64,000 nucleotides of DNA. It comes from Phycisphaerae bacterium. GTDB lineage: Bacteria > Planctomycetota > Phycisphaerae > Phycisphaerales > Phycisphaeraceae. Where the stretch lies: contig JAUHZU010000006.1 of the NCBI GenBank assembly GCA_030425705.1, forward strand, positions 62,001-126,000. The letters are read 5' to 3'. Of this stretch, positions 28,991 through 37,413 are shown piece by piece (position 1 is the stretch's first letter; each line of letters opens with the position of its first letter). The notes under the pieces were generated by a model that was given only the letters and a program-made list of their open reading frames with translations, was not told the origin of the DNA and made no database searches. The translations under genes were made by a program, and so were the position numbers.

Positions 28991-29020
28991 GAACCGCGGA
29001 GGCGCGGAGGAAACGGAAGA
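28991..29020 (+). repeat. Dispersed GCGGAGG-type repeat, copy 2
   Basis: GAACCGCGGAGGCGCGGAGG followed by AAACGGAAGA. It resembles the stretches at 11941 and 43487 and is followed 15 bases later by an ACCGATG-type repeat, the same order as at 43487-43573. Confidence 0.6.
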
Positions 29021-29035
29021 GGCGTTGGAAGGCAT

Positions 29036-29070
29036 GAAACCACCGATGCGCACCGATGTACACCGATCGC
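29036..29070 (+). repeat. ACCGATG-type dispersed repeat, single copy
   Basis: It begins GAAACCACCGATGCGC and continues with two further CACCGATG/CACCGAT units. It matches both arms of the palindrome at 43541-43620 at most positions. Confidence 0.75.
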
Positions 29071-29177
29071 GGCACCGGATGGGCCTGGCGTTCGAAGTGC
29101 GGTGCGGGTGCATCCGCAGGACAGGCAACGCCCGCAAGACCTGCCCAGCCATGCTGTGTTTATCCGGACGCTACCTT

Positions 29178-29282
29178 CTGGGGGCCGAACACCTCTTAGC
29201 ACCGGTCGAACGGTGCTTACGACCGGTCATCCTTGGCTGACGACCGGTCAAACACCGCTCCCGACCGGTTGAAACCGGCCGA
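29178..29282 (+). repeat. 21-bp tandem array with palindromic ACCGGT cores
   Basis: ACCGGT occurs at 29201, 29222, 29243 and 29264, exactly 21 bases apart each time. Counting a degenerate first unit (29178-29198), five units are visible. The consensus is roughly CGACCGGTC followed by 12 more variable bases. There are no spacers of different length, so it is not a CRISPR array. Confidence 0.88.
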
Positions 29283-29398
29283 AAACGGGTCGCCAGCCGC
29301 ATCCGTGCCGGTCCTTTATGCATTTCCCACCGGGCGACATCACTGACGGGCTGAGGGATAGAGTTGGAGCAGCGGTTTGAGTAAGGTATTCCGTTTCA

Positions 29399-29426
29399 TT
29401 GACAACGATGCGACAGTATGTAATGT
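29399..29426 (+). promoter_or_regulatory. Sigma-70-like promoter of the nuclease-like gene
   Basis: TTGACA at 29399-29404 and TAATGT at 29421-29426 with a 16-base spacer. Transcription would begin at or next to the ATG at 29433, and no ribosome-binding site is present, so the message may be leaderless. Confidence 0.6.
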
Positions 29427-29432
29427 GTATCC

Positions 29433-30143
29433 ATGAGTGACCGTACCACCTATGACGGGACAGGGCGCATTGAACACGGAGACGCAGATTTTTTTCTAGC
29501 ATCGGATATCCCCAAGATCGTTGAGGATATCCTTAACTCCCCCGTAAGTAAAAAGTACCAAGATCCTGACCCACTCGATGCATGTGAATCACCGATAGAA
29601 TCTGAGTTTGCCAATCATCTGCTCAAGCATCTGCGTGATGATTTGGCTTTAGAGGCTCAGGTGGAGGTGAAAGCACTTGGCAATAAGTTTCGGTTAGATT
29701 TTGTGGTTAGAGACGATTGTCGAATCGCATTTGAGTGTGATGGTCGAGAGTTTCATGAAGACTTCAGGGATGAAGTAAGGGATGCTCTGCTTTTGGGAGA
29801 GGACTGTGTAGATGTGGTTTATCACATTGATGGCTCCTTCATTCACTATCACCTATACGATTTGCTCTACTTGATATCCCAGTGGGACGGCAAGATTTTT
29901 AGCGAGAGAGGCAAAATGATTCTATCTAGCCTCAGATCAGAGTTCATGCGTTCTGATTTCGTAAACTGTTCGGACAAATCTTGTTACATCTTGGGTGGTA
30001 GTTTCGTGCGCCGTCGCACACGCATTCCCTCAGAAATGCGCCCTAAGGAACATTGGAGACATTTGCACAAAAGAGCTCGGGAGCATTCAGGTAAATCATT
30101 CTCGGAGTTGATGGAGCTTCTTAGTAGTCAGGCTTTTGGCTAG
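29433..30143 (+). CDS. Low-GC orphan, nuclease-like (PD-(D/E)xK/DUF559-type) protein
   Basis: 236 residues. The middle carries SPIESEFANHLL, then KFRLDFVV, then CRIAFECDGREFH, a spacing of Glu-Asp-Glu-x-Asp/His seen in Vsr-like and DUF559-type PD-(D/E)xK nucleases. A catalytic lysine is not obvious, so activity is uncertain. Codon use is strikingly AT-rich compared with polA and purL on either side, which suggests recent acquisition. The N-terminal third and the basic C-terminal tail (RPKEHWRHLHKRAREH) match nothing I recognise. Alternatives are a stand-alone restriction or anti-phage nuclease, or a domesticated mobile-element remnant. It converges with purL, 11 bases from its end. Confidence 0.65.
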   Translation: MSDRTTYDGTGRIEHGDADFFLASDIPKIVEDILNSPVSKKYQDPDPLDACESPIESEFANHLLKHLRDDLALEAQVEVKALGNKFRLDFVVRDDCRIAFECDGREFHEDFRDEVRDALLLGEDCVDVVYHIDGSFIHYHLYDLLYLISQWDGKIFSERGKMILSSLRSEFMRSDFVNCSDKSCYILGGSFVRRRTRIPSEMRPKEHWRHLHKRAREHSGKSFSELMELLSSQAFG

Positions 30144-30154
30144 GCCGCCTCTGG

Positions 30155-33100
30155 CTACCAATCCAGCATCCCCAGCCACGCTTCGCGCAGGTCGTCGAGT
30201 TTGGCGTCGAGGATTTGCCCGGCGGTGGGGGTGCGGCAGGTGAGTTGCTGGTGGTCCTTGAACAGGCCGACTTGGCCGAAGGGGACGCCGGCTTTCAGGA
30301 GGGTGTCCATGAACGCGCCGATGTGGTCCTGCTCGACTTCGAGGAGGTACCGGCTGGGGGTCTCGGCGAAGAGCTGTTGGTCGAGGAGGCAGGACTCGCA
30401 GGGCTGGCCGGCGAGGTCGAGGTCCAGGCCCACCCGGCCGGCGAAGGCCATCTCGGCGGCGGCGACGAGCAGGCCGCCCTCGGAGCAGTCGTGGGCGCTC
30501 GCGACCAGCCGCTGCCGGATGAGCGACGCGACGGCCTTGGCGTTGCGCGGGCCTGCGGCGAGGTCGACCGGCGGGATGTTCCCGCTGGTCCCCGTCAGCA
30601 TCGCGTAGTGCGAGCCGCCCATGTGCCAGGTGGTGCTGCCGACGATGAACAGCGCGTTGCCCGGTTGCTTGGCGTCCATGGTGACGCACTGGTTCACGTC
30701 TTCGACGATGCCCAGCGCGCTGATGAGCATGGTCTGAGGGATGGTGATGAGGTCGCCGTCTTCGGTGGTGAATTGGTTGCTGAGCGAGTCCTTGCCGGAG
30801 ACGAAGGGCGTGCGGTAGGCGAGGGCGCCGTCGTAGCACGCCTCGGCCGCGCGGACGAGCGTGCCGAGCTGCCAGGGGTCGTCGCACTTGGCCCAGCAGA
30901 AGTTGTCGAGGATCGCGACGCGGTCCGGGTCCGCGCCGGTGCAGACGGCGTTGCGCATGGCTTCGTCGATGGCGTGGAGCACCATCTGGTACGAGTCGCC
31001 GTCGGTGGCGTGGCCGGTGTGGTTGGCCTTCTCGCTGACGTGAGGGGCGAGCCCACAGGAGAGCGTGATGCCTTTGGCCGAGTCGAGCTTGGGGCGGAGG
31101 ACGGCGGCGTCCGATGGGCCGTCCTGCTGCGGGCCGACGAGGGGCTTGACGACTGAGCTGCCCTGGACCTCGTGGTCGTACTGACGGACGACCCAGTGCT
31201 TGGAGGCGATGTTGGGGTGGGCGAGGAGGGCGAAGAGCTTGTCGCTTGTGTTGCGGTCTTGGGTGAGGGGGTCTCCAGCTATGCTGCGCACAGGTGAGCG
31301 ATCTGGTGTTTGCGTTTTATGGCGCGGGTTGAGGGGCGACCAGGCGGCTTCGCGGGTGGGGGTGGGGATGCCGTCGTGGAGCAGGGGCATGGCGAGGTTG
31401 CCGACCTCGGTGCCGTGGTAGGTGAGCTTGAGGGTGGGCGTCTCGTTCTCGGTGTAGCCAAAGTAGCCCAGGTCGCAGCACTCGACATCTTCTGCGGCGC
31501 AGAGCGCCTTGATCGTCTCGACGTTCTCCTGGGGCACGGCCAGGGGCATGCGTTCCTGCGCTTCGCTGATCCACACCTCGGTGTAGCTGAGCCCGCGGTA
31601 CTTGAGGGGCGCGGTCTCGAGGGTGACATAGGCCCCGACCTTTTCGCCCATCTCGCCGACGGCGGAGGAGAACCCGCCGGCCCCGCAGTCGGAGATCGCG
31701 TTAAAGAGGCATCGCTGCTGACCGGTGTCGGGGTCGGTGTAGTCGCGGGCCTGGAGGATGACGTCGAGGGTCTTCTTCTCGGTGATGGCGTTGCCGATCT
31801 GCACGGCGTGGCTGAACTCGTCGGCGTGGGTGTCGGTGAGTTCATCGGAGGAGAACGTCGCGCCGTGGATGCCGTCGCGGCCGGTACGTCCGCCGAGGAT
31901 GATGATGCGGTCGCCGGGCTGTGGGTCGCCGAAGCACTTGTCCAGAGGGATGATGCCGACGCAGCCGGCGAAGACGAGCGGGTTGGCGAGGTAGTCGTCG
32001 TGGAAGTAGACAGCCCCGTTGACGGTGGGGATGCCCATGCGGTTGCCGTAGTCGCGCACGCCGTCGACGACGCGGCGGAGTACGCGCTTGGGCGCGAGCA
32101 CGCCGGCGGGCAGGTCGGTTGTGCCGGGGTGGGCGACGCAGAAGGTGTCGGTGTTGGCGATGGGCTTGGCGCTCAGGCCGGTGCCCATGATGTCGCGGAT
32201 GCAGCCGCCGATGCCGGTCGCCGCGCCGCCGTAGGGTTCGATGGCGGAGGGGTGGTTGTGGGTCTCGACCTTGATGGCGATGCCGTGGGTCTCGTCGAGC
32301 TTGACGATGCCGGCGTTATCGTCGAAGACGGAGACGAGCCAGTCGCCGATCGCGGGGTCTTCCTTGAGCTTGAAGGTCGCGGCGGCAACGGTGGACTTGA
32401 GCAGGTTGTGGATGGTGACGCTGCCGTCGTCGTGGAGGTCGTGGTTGGGCTTGTTTTGGAAGAACGAGGGAAGACCCGATGCGGCGCTGCGCTCAGCCCC
32501 GGCTTGCGTGTATCTAATGCGGGCCTTGAGCGTCTTGTGGACGCAGTGCTCGGACCACGTTTGAGCGAGGGTTTCGAGCTCGACGTCCGTGGGTTCGCGG
32601 TCGGCGTCGCGGTAGTACCGCTGCACCTGCTGCATCTCGTCGAGCGAGAGGAACAGGTGGCCTTCGCGCGAGAGCTTCATCAGCGCTTCGTCGTCGAGAT
32701 CGCGGATCGGGACGTGGGTGAGGTTGAAGTCGTAGGCGTGGCCGTGCGGAAAGCTGCCCGGGTGGTGGGGGGCGAGGGTGACGTCCTGGATGACCGCGTT
32801 AGCGAGGCCGGCGTTGGCGAAGGCGGTCAGGGCGGTGTCGTCGGCGTCGGGGTGGGTGATGTCGTAGCGTTCGCCGGTGGCGACGTAGATCGCCTCGCGG
32901 TCGAGGGTGGGGAACATCTCGGCGATGGCGTCGGCGGTCGACTCGGCGACGGGGTCCATCACGCCGGGCTGGTAATGGACTTCAAGCAGGCGTGCGCCGT
33001 CCACGATCGGCGCGCTGCCGAGCGTCGCGGACTGGCTGACGGGGTCGGCGAGCAACTCGTCGGCGACCCGCCGGGCCTGTTCGTCGGTGAGTGGCGCCTC

Positions 33101-33274
33101 GATCAGGAAGACCTTGGCCGCGGCGATGGCCGTGCAGCCGGGCAGGTTGTCATCGGCCTGCGAACGGGCGCGGTCGGCGAGCGGGTCGGCCTGGCCCGCG
33201 AGGGTGCGGACCTCGAAGCGGTGGACCCGTGATGCGGGGCATGGGGGGGCGGTCGAGGTGTCGGCGGCGGTCAT
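30155..33274 (-). CDS. purL: Phosphoribosylformylglycinamidine synthase, PurL subunit with N-terminal PurS-like domain
   Basis: 1039 residues. It converts FGAR to FGAM in purine synthesis using ATP and glutamine-derived ammonia. The N-terminal 100 or so residues look like a PurS-like domain; the catalytic core has TWSEHCVHKTLKARI, KVETHNHPSAIEPYGGAATG and a second ATPase half with SDCGAGGFSSAVGEMG and HDCSEGGLLVA. There is no PurQ glutaminase domain at the C-terminus, so PurQ must be encoded elsewhere. The ATG at 33274 is chosen for GGAGGG six bases upstream; a longer frame to 33313 lacks this. It ends a run of minus-strand genes beginning with cdaA. Confidence 0.93.
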   Translation of the reverse strand: MTAADTSTAPPCPASRVHRFEVRTLAGQADPLADRARSQADDNLPGCTAIAAAKVFLIEAPLTDEQARRVADELLADPVSQSATLGSAPIVDGARLLEVHYQPGVMDPVAESTADAIAEMFPTLDREAIYVATGERYDITHPDADDTALTAFANAGLANAVIQDVTLAPHHPGSFPHGHAYDFNLTHVPIRDLDDEALMKLSREGHLFLSLDEMQQVQRYYRDADREPTDVELETLAQTWSEHCVHKTLKARIRYTQAGAERSAASGLPSFFQNKPNHDLHDDGSVTIHNLLKSTVAAATFKLKEDPAIGDWLVSVFDDNAGIVKLDETHGIAIKVETHNHPSAIEPYGGAATGIGGCIRDIMGTGLSAKPIANTDTFCVAHPGTTDLPAGVLAPKRVLRRVVDGVRDYGNRMGIPTVNGAVYFHDDYLANPLVFAGCVGIIPLDKCFGDPQPGDRIIILGGRTGRDGIHGATFSSDELTDTHADEFSHAVQIGNAITEKKTLDVILQARDYTDPDTGQQRCLFNAISDCGAGGFSSAVGEMGEKVGAYVTLETAPLKYRGLSYTEVWISEAQERMPLAVPQENVETIKALCAAEDVECCDLGYFGYTENETPTLKLTYHGTEVGNLAMPLLHDGIPTPTREAAWSPLNPRHKTQTPDRSPVRSIAGDPLTQDRNTSDKLFALLAHPNIASKHWVVRQYDHEVQGSSVVKPLVGPQQDGPSDAAVLRPKLDSAKGITLSCGLAPHVSEKANHTGHATDGDSYQMVLHAIDEAMRNAVCTGADPDRVAILDNFCWAKCDDPWQLGTLVRAAEACYDGALAYRTPFVSGKDSLSNQFTTEDGDLITIPQTMLISALGIVEDVNQCVTMDAKQPGNALFIVGSTTWHMGGSHYAMLTGTSGNIPPVDLAAGPRNAKAVASLIRQRLVASAHDCSEGGLLVAAAEMAFAGRVGLDLDLAGQPCESCLLDQQLFAETPSRYLLEVEQDHIGAFMDTLLKAGVPFGQVGLFKDHQQLTCRTPTAGQILDAKLDDLREAWLGMLDW

Positions 33275-33383
33275 CGTGCGCCCTCCATGGCGGGTCGGGG
33301 TCGAAACGAGCATGATACCCCCGGCAAGGCGGGGGAGGGTTCATCCACAACATCGCGTGCAGCCACCGCCGGCGAGTCAGGCC

Positions 33384-34232
33384 CTACTCGGCGGCCGGCT
33401 CGATCGTTGCGGCCGGGAGCTCGCCGACGCGGTGGGGGGCGCTGAACCAGTTGGGGGTCTGCCGGGTCAGGGACTGCGGCAGCAGCGTGAGGTCGCGCGG
33501 ATAGACGGCCGAGTCCGCCCCCGGCGGGAGGGCCGGGTCGGTCAGGCGGTAGATCGATTCGAAGGTCGGCAGGTAGACCCGGCCGTGCTCGTCGGCGGTA
33601 GGCGCGGGGTAGACAAGCATCAGCGTGGTGTTGAGCTGGCCGTCGATGACCCGGTCGTACGCGATCGCGACGGGTGGGAGGGTGTGGCCCGCGGCGGGTG
33701 TGCCGTCGGGCCGGTTGAGTGCCTGCACGATCGCGCCCGAGGCGCGGCGGAACGCGGTGTCGCGCCACGTCTGGGCCTGTTGGGCATCGCCGTTGACGCG
33801 GTACCACTCGCCGAGGAGGTACGCGGGGTAGAACTGCGCCGGGTGCTGCGCGGCCCAGTCGGCCAGTCTTCCGGGCACGGCCTCAGACTCAAAGAAGTCT
33901 GGCGTCTGCGCGAGGCGGACCGCGTTGAGCAGCATCGCCTCGTCACCGGCGTCGAGCGGGAAGTTGGCCCTGCGGTACTGCCGGCCGGTCTCCGCGGCGA
34001 CGAACATGTCGTAGGCCAGCTCGCGGGGGCGGAGTTCCTGTGGCTGCCAGGTGTCGCGCTCGGCGTAGACCAGCGGTGGACGTTCCTGCGGCCGGCTGGC
34101 GAGCTTGGAGGTGCCGATCACGACCGCCGGCACGATGATGAACAGCGACAGCGTGATCGCGATGAACCACAGGCCGTTGATGCCGCCGGGGCGGTCGCGG
34201 CCGGGTTCGGGTTGGGGGTCGGCGTCAGTCAC
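33384..34232 (-). CDS. Single-pass membrane protein of unknown function
   Basis: About 282 residues from a GTG at 34232; an ATG at 34304 would add 24 residues. A short basic cytoplasmic leader precedes one membrane segment (about residues 20-42). The rest would be outside the membrane and contains helix-rich stretches such as DAGDEAMLLNAVRLAQTP and YPAYLLGEWYRVNGDAQQAQTW, the latter TPR-like. No family was recognised. It lies between purL and the HAD hydrolase gene on the same strand. Confidence 0.65.
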   Translation of the reverse strand: MTDADPQPEPGRDRPGGINGLWFIAITLSLFIIVPAVVIGTSKLASRPQERPPLVYAERDTWQPQELRPRELAYDMFVAAETGRQYRRANFPLDAGDEAMLLNAVRLAQTPDFFESEAVPGRLADWAAQHPAQFYPAYLLGEWYRVNGDAQQAQTWRDTAFRRASGAIVQALNRPDGTPAAGHTLPPVAIAYDRVIDGQLNTTLMLVYPAPTADEHGRVYLPTFESIYRLTDPALPPGADSAVYPRDLTLLPQSLTRQTPNWFSAPHRVGELPAATIEPAAE

Positions 34233-34304
34233 GGCAGGGAATGATAGGGTGGCGGGTCGCGGGGATCGCCGCGTCGGCGTTGACCCGGACAGCGAAGCCG
34301 CCAA

Positions 34305-34982
34305 TCAGCGGTCCGGGTCGGGCAGGACGCCGTACTCCGCGAGCACGGTGCGCAGCTCGGGCACGGTGTCGCTGGGGTGGGCGACGCGGTGGGTGTGCCA
34401 GCCGCGCTGGCCGGCGGCGTCGATGTTGTCCTGCAGGTCGTCGAAGAACAGGATGTTGGCGGGGCGGACGCCCGTGTGCTCTTCGAGGTGCTGGTAGATG
34501 CCCGGGTCCGGCTTGCGGTGACCGACGAGTTGGCTGGCGAACTGGTGGGTCAGCCGGTGCAACGGCAGGCCGTTGGGGTGGTCGGGGTTGGTGAGGTCTT
34601 TCCAGTGGTTGTGGTTGGTGTTGGAGAAGCAGGCGGTCTGCACGGGCAGGGCCTCCAGCTCGTCGATCAGCTCGACGCTGCCGGGGAACGTGCCGCAGAG
34701 GTACGCATCCGAGACGCGGATGAATTGCTCGGGCGTGATGCCCAGCAGCGGGCCGGCCTTGTCAAAGAAACCCAACTCGCCCAGCGCGCCGACCTCTTCG
34801 AGCTTGACCAATTCCCACAGCTCGGCCTTCACCGCGGGGTCGTCCATCGCCGGGGCGTAGGGCACGCCGGCCTTCTCGAAGGCGTGACGCCAGTCCGGCG
34901 CGAGCCGCAGGAAGACCCGGCCGAGGTCGAACACGACCAGGCGGATGTCGGGGGTGGGGTGTTTCGGATCGGGGTAAGACAT
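34305..34982 (-). CDS. HAD-IA family hydrolase
   Basis: 225 residues. Motif I is VVFDLGRVFLRL, with the nucleophilic Asp but Gly where most HAD phosphatases have the second Asp; the same substitution is standard in the YihX-like group. SNTNHNHW is motif II, GHRKPDPGIY gives the motif III Lys, and ILFFDDLQDNIDAA is motif IV. YihX-like enzymes dephosphorylate sugar phosphates, so a similar role is plausible. Six bases separate it from proA upstream, indicating co-transcription. Confidence 0.88.
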   Translation of the reverse strand: MSYPDPKHPTPDIRLVVFDLGRVFLRLAPDWRHAFEKAGVPYAPAMDDPAVKAELWELVKLEEVGALGELGFFDKAGPLLGITPEQFIRVSDAYLCGTFPGSVELIDELEALPVQTACFSNTNHNHWKDLTNPDHPNGLPLHRLTHQFASQLVGHRKPDPGIYQHLEEHTGVRPANILFFDDLQDNIDAAGQRGWHTHRVAHPSDTVPELRTVLAEYGVLPDPDR

Positions 34983-34988
34983 GCGGGG

Positions 34989-36281
34989 TTACGGCCGGGT
35001 CTGGCCGCTGCCACGGGCGACCCACTGGGTGGTGGTGAGGTCCGCCGCGCCGACCGGGCCGCGGGCGTGGAGCTTGTCGGTGCTGATCCCGATCTCGGCG
35101 CCCAGGCCGTACTCCCCGCCGTCGGCGAAGCGGGTGGAGCAGTTGATCATCACGTTCGCCGAGCCGATTAGCCGGGTGAACCGCTCGGCCGCGGCGTAGT
35201 CGTCGGTGATGATCGCTTCGGTGTGCCGGCTGCTGTAGTGGTTGATGTGCTGGGCCGCCTGCTCCAGGGAGTCGACGACGCGGACCGCAACGGTCAGGTC
35301 TAGATACTCGGTGGCCCAATCGTCCGCGGTCGCGGTGGTCGCGGCGGGGAACTCGGCCTGCACGCGGGCGTCGCCGCGCACCTCGACCCCGAGGCCGGCC
35401 AGCGCCGTGCAGACGCGCCGCAGCACGCCCGCCTCCGCGGCGTCGGCGTGGAACAGCAGGGTCTCCGCGGCGTTGCACACGCCCGGCCGACTGGCCTTCG
35501 CGTTCACGCAGATCGCCTCGGCCATCGCGGGGTCGCAACGCGCATCGACATAGACGTGGCAGTTGCCCGCGTCGTGCTTGAGCACCGGGATACGCGACTG
35601 CTCCACGACCGTCCGGATCAGCCCCGGCCCGCCGCGCGGGATGCACAGGTCGATCCGGCCTTCCATCTTCAGCAGCTCACCGATCGCGCCGCGGTCGGTG
35701 GTCTCGACCAGCTGCACGGCGTCGGTGTCCAGGCCCGACTGTGCGAGGCCGGCCGCGATACACGCCGCGATCGCGCGGTTGCTGTGCAGCGCTTCCTTGC
35801 CGCCGCGGAGGATCACGGCGTTGCCGGCCTTGAGGCACAGCGCCGCGGCGTCGCTGGTCACGTTCGGCCGGGACTCATAGATGATCAGTACCACGCCGAT
35901 GGGCACCCGGCGCTTCTCCAGCGCGATGCCGTTAGGCAGCGTCCGGCCCTCGACCACGGTGCCGACCGGGTCGGGCTGTCGGGCGATACCGCGGACGGCC
36001 TGGGCCATCCCGTCGAGGCGGGCGTCGTCCAGGCGGAGCCGGTCGGTCATCGCGTCGCTGAGCCCGGCCGAAGCCGCGGCCGCAAGGTCCTCCGCGTTGG
36101 CGTCCAGGATGGCCGGCCGGCCGGCGTCCAGGGCGTCGGCGATCGCCAGCAGCGCCCTGTCGCGGTCTGCCCCCGAGGCCCCGGCCAGGGCACGCGACGC
36201 ACCGACCGCACGATCGGCAAGACGGCCACAGTGGGCGGCGATCTCGTCGGCATCGGGTGAGGTCGGGGCGGTTGGCGTCAC
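34989..36281 (-). CDS. proA: Glutamate-5-semialdehyde dehydrogenase (gamma-glutamyl phosphate reductase)
   Basis: 430 residues. It reduces gamma-glutamyl phosphate to glutamate semialdehyde, the second step of proline synthesis. Recognisable are VPIGVVLIIYESRPNVTSDAA, LCLKAGNAVILRGGKEA, KHDAGNCHVYVD, the catalytic cysteine in ASRPGVCNAAETLL, and late GAEIGISTDKLHARGPVG. Length matches the family. proB is not in the window. It lies within the cdaA-purL gene run. Confidence 0.96.
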   Translation of the reverse strand: MTPTAPTSPDADEIAAHCGRLADRAVGASRALAGASGADRDRALLAIADALDAGRPAILDANAEDLAAAASAGLSDAMTDRLRLDDARLDGMAQAVRGIARQPDPVGTVVEGRTLPNGIALEKRRVPIGVVLIIYESRPNVTSDAAALCLKAGNAVILRGGKEALHSNRAIAACIAAGLAQSGLDTDAVQLVETTDRGAIGELLKMEGRIDLCIPRGGPGLIRTVVEQSRIPVLKHDAGNCHVYVDARCDPAMAEAICVNAKASRPGVCNAAETLLFHADAAEAGVLRRVCTALAGLGVEVRGDARVQAEFPAATTATADDWATEYLDLTVAVRVVDSLEQAAQHINHYSSRHTEAIITDDYAAAERFTRLIGSANVMINCSTRFADGGEYGLGAEIGISTDKLHARGPVGAADLTTTQWVARGSGQTRP

Positions 36282-36350
36282 AGCAGTACTCCTGCGAGCA
36301 TCGTACCGGCTGGACGGGGCTTGTGGGGCGACCGCGAGAAGTGGTCTGCG

Positions 36351-37397
36351 TTACGGGGTCGTCGGCTCGGCGTCGCGCAAACGGACCTCGATCGGGATCC
36401 GAGGCGGCTCGGAAACCAGCTCGACCCCCGGCAGGTTGATGTAGATCTGCACGGGTTTGGTCACGACCCCGGTGCCCACGGCGGCCTCGTCGGCCTCGGC
36501 GTTGGTCAGCTCCACCGTAGCGAGGATGTTCGGCGAACCGGGGTTCTCACGCAGCAGCGCGATCTGCGCGGGCGGCCCCTGCACCTCCAACTCCGTCAGG
36601 AACTGATACTCGGCGGGGACCTCGATGACGTAGCGGTTGCCGACGCTCGCCGGGCTGGTCAGCTTCACGAACAGCCGCTCGATGGTGAACGGCTCGCGCT
36701 CGATCACCAGCCGGAAGGTGACGACGGCTTCGGTGGCCGACATGCGCGGGTCGAAGCCGTCGGGCAGTTCACCGATGGTGCCGGGCAGCTCGATCGGGAG
36801 GGTGAGCCGGGTGTCGCTGCCGGGGGTGACATTACTCAGGTTGGCGCTGGCGAGGTCGAGGGTCGCGTCGGAGTTGCGGACGGCATCCGTCGCCAGGCTG
36901 GCCGGCAGGAAGAGGGTGATCTGCTGGATAGACGACTCGGCGGGGCGGGCGAGGTTCAGCCCCTGCGACTCGACGCGCACATCCATCGGCACCTCGACAA
37001 CACGCTGGACGGACACGCCGATGCTGTCCTGATCCAGTTCGGTCAGGTTCAGCCCGAGGTTGGCGAGCAGCCCTTCTTCGAGCTCGCGCCGCATGTCGAT
37101 CAGGGCAGACGCGGATAGCTGGCCCGGGCTGATCGGCACGGGGATCTCGACGACCTGGCTGTCGTCGACGCGTCGGCGGAACTGCTGGAACTGGCCGTTG
37201 GACCCGGTGAGACTCACGAGCACGGTCGCGCCGGGCGGGTCGATGAGCATCTCCCCGTCGTCGGGCGCGACAAAGCGGACGAAGACCCGCTCATTGTTGT
37301 ACGACTTGACGTTCGCGTCCTCGGCGTAGAGCCAGACCAGCAGCGTGATCACCGAGACCATCACCACCGTCCACGCCTGGTTCAGGATTCTTCTCAT
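36351..37397 (-). CDS. CdaR-like (YbbR-domain) regulator of the diadenylate cyclase
   Basis: 348 residues. One N-terminal membrane segment (about 6-25) is followed by YbbR-type beta domains on the outer side, with repeated Val/Pro-rich strands such as VEVPMDVRVESQGLNLARP and LPGVELVSEPPRIPIEV. CdaR proteins bind and modulate the membrane cyclase CdaA. The ATG at 37397 begins 16 bases after the cdaA stop, the canonical cdaA-cdaR order. A start at 37442 would overlap cdaA and lengthen a non-hydrophobic leader. Confidence 0.85.
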   Translation of the reverse strand: MRRILNQAWTVVMVSVITLLVWLYAEDANVKSYNNERVFVRFVAPDDGEMLIDPPGATVLVSLTGSNGQFQQFRRRVDDSQVVEIPVPISPGQLSASALIDMRRELEEGLLANLGLNLTELDQDSIGVSVQRVVEVPMDVRVESQGLNLARPAESSIQQITLFLPASLATDAVRNSDATLDLASANLSNVTPGSDTRLTLPIELPGTIGELPDGFDPRMSATEAVVTFRLVIEREPFTIERLFVKLTSPASVGNRYVIEVPAEYQFLTELEVQGPPAQIALLRENPGSPNILATVELTNAEADEAAVGTGVVTKPVQIYINLPGVELVSEPPRIPIEVRLRDAEPTTP

Positions 37398-37413
37398 CGC
37401 AGCGTCTCCCCGG

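Larger units (their letters stand above)
28972..29432. other. Repeat-rich intergenic gap between polA and the nuclease-like gene
   Basis: 461 bases without a convincing gene. From left to right: a GCGGAGG-type dispersed repeat (28991-29020), one copy of an ACCGATG-type repeat (29036-29070), a 21-bp tandem array (29178-29282), about 110 bases with nothing recognised, and a promoter (29399-29426) pointing right. Confidence 0.75.

Noticed and set aside
29178-29282. CRISPR array
   Set aside because: Units are contiguous and similar along their length, with no unique spacers, and no cas gene is present.
31310-33232. Plus-strand open frame of 640 codons over purL
   Set aside because: Antisense to an unmistakable purL; Gly/Val/Asp-rich composition without domains.
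34305-34982. Broken HAD motif as a sign of inactivity
   Set aside because: Gly in place of the second Asp of motif I is normal for the YihX-like group.
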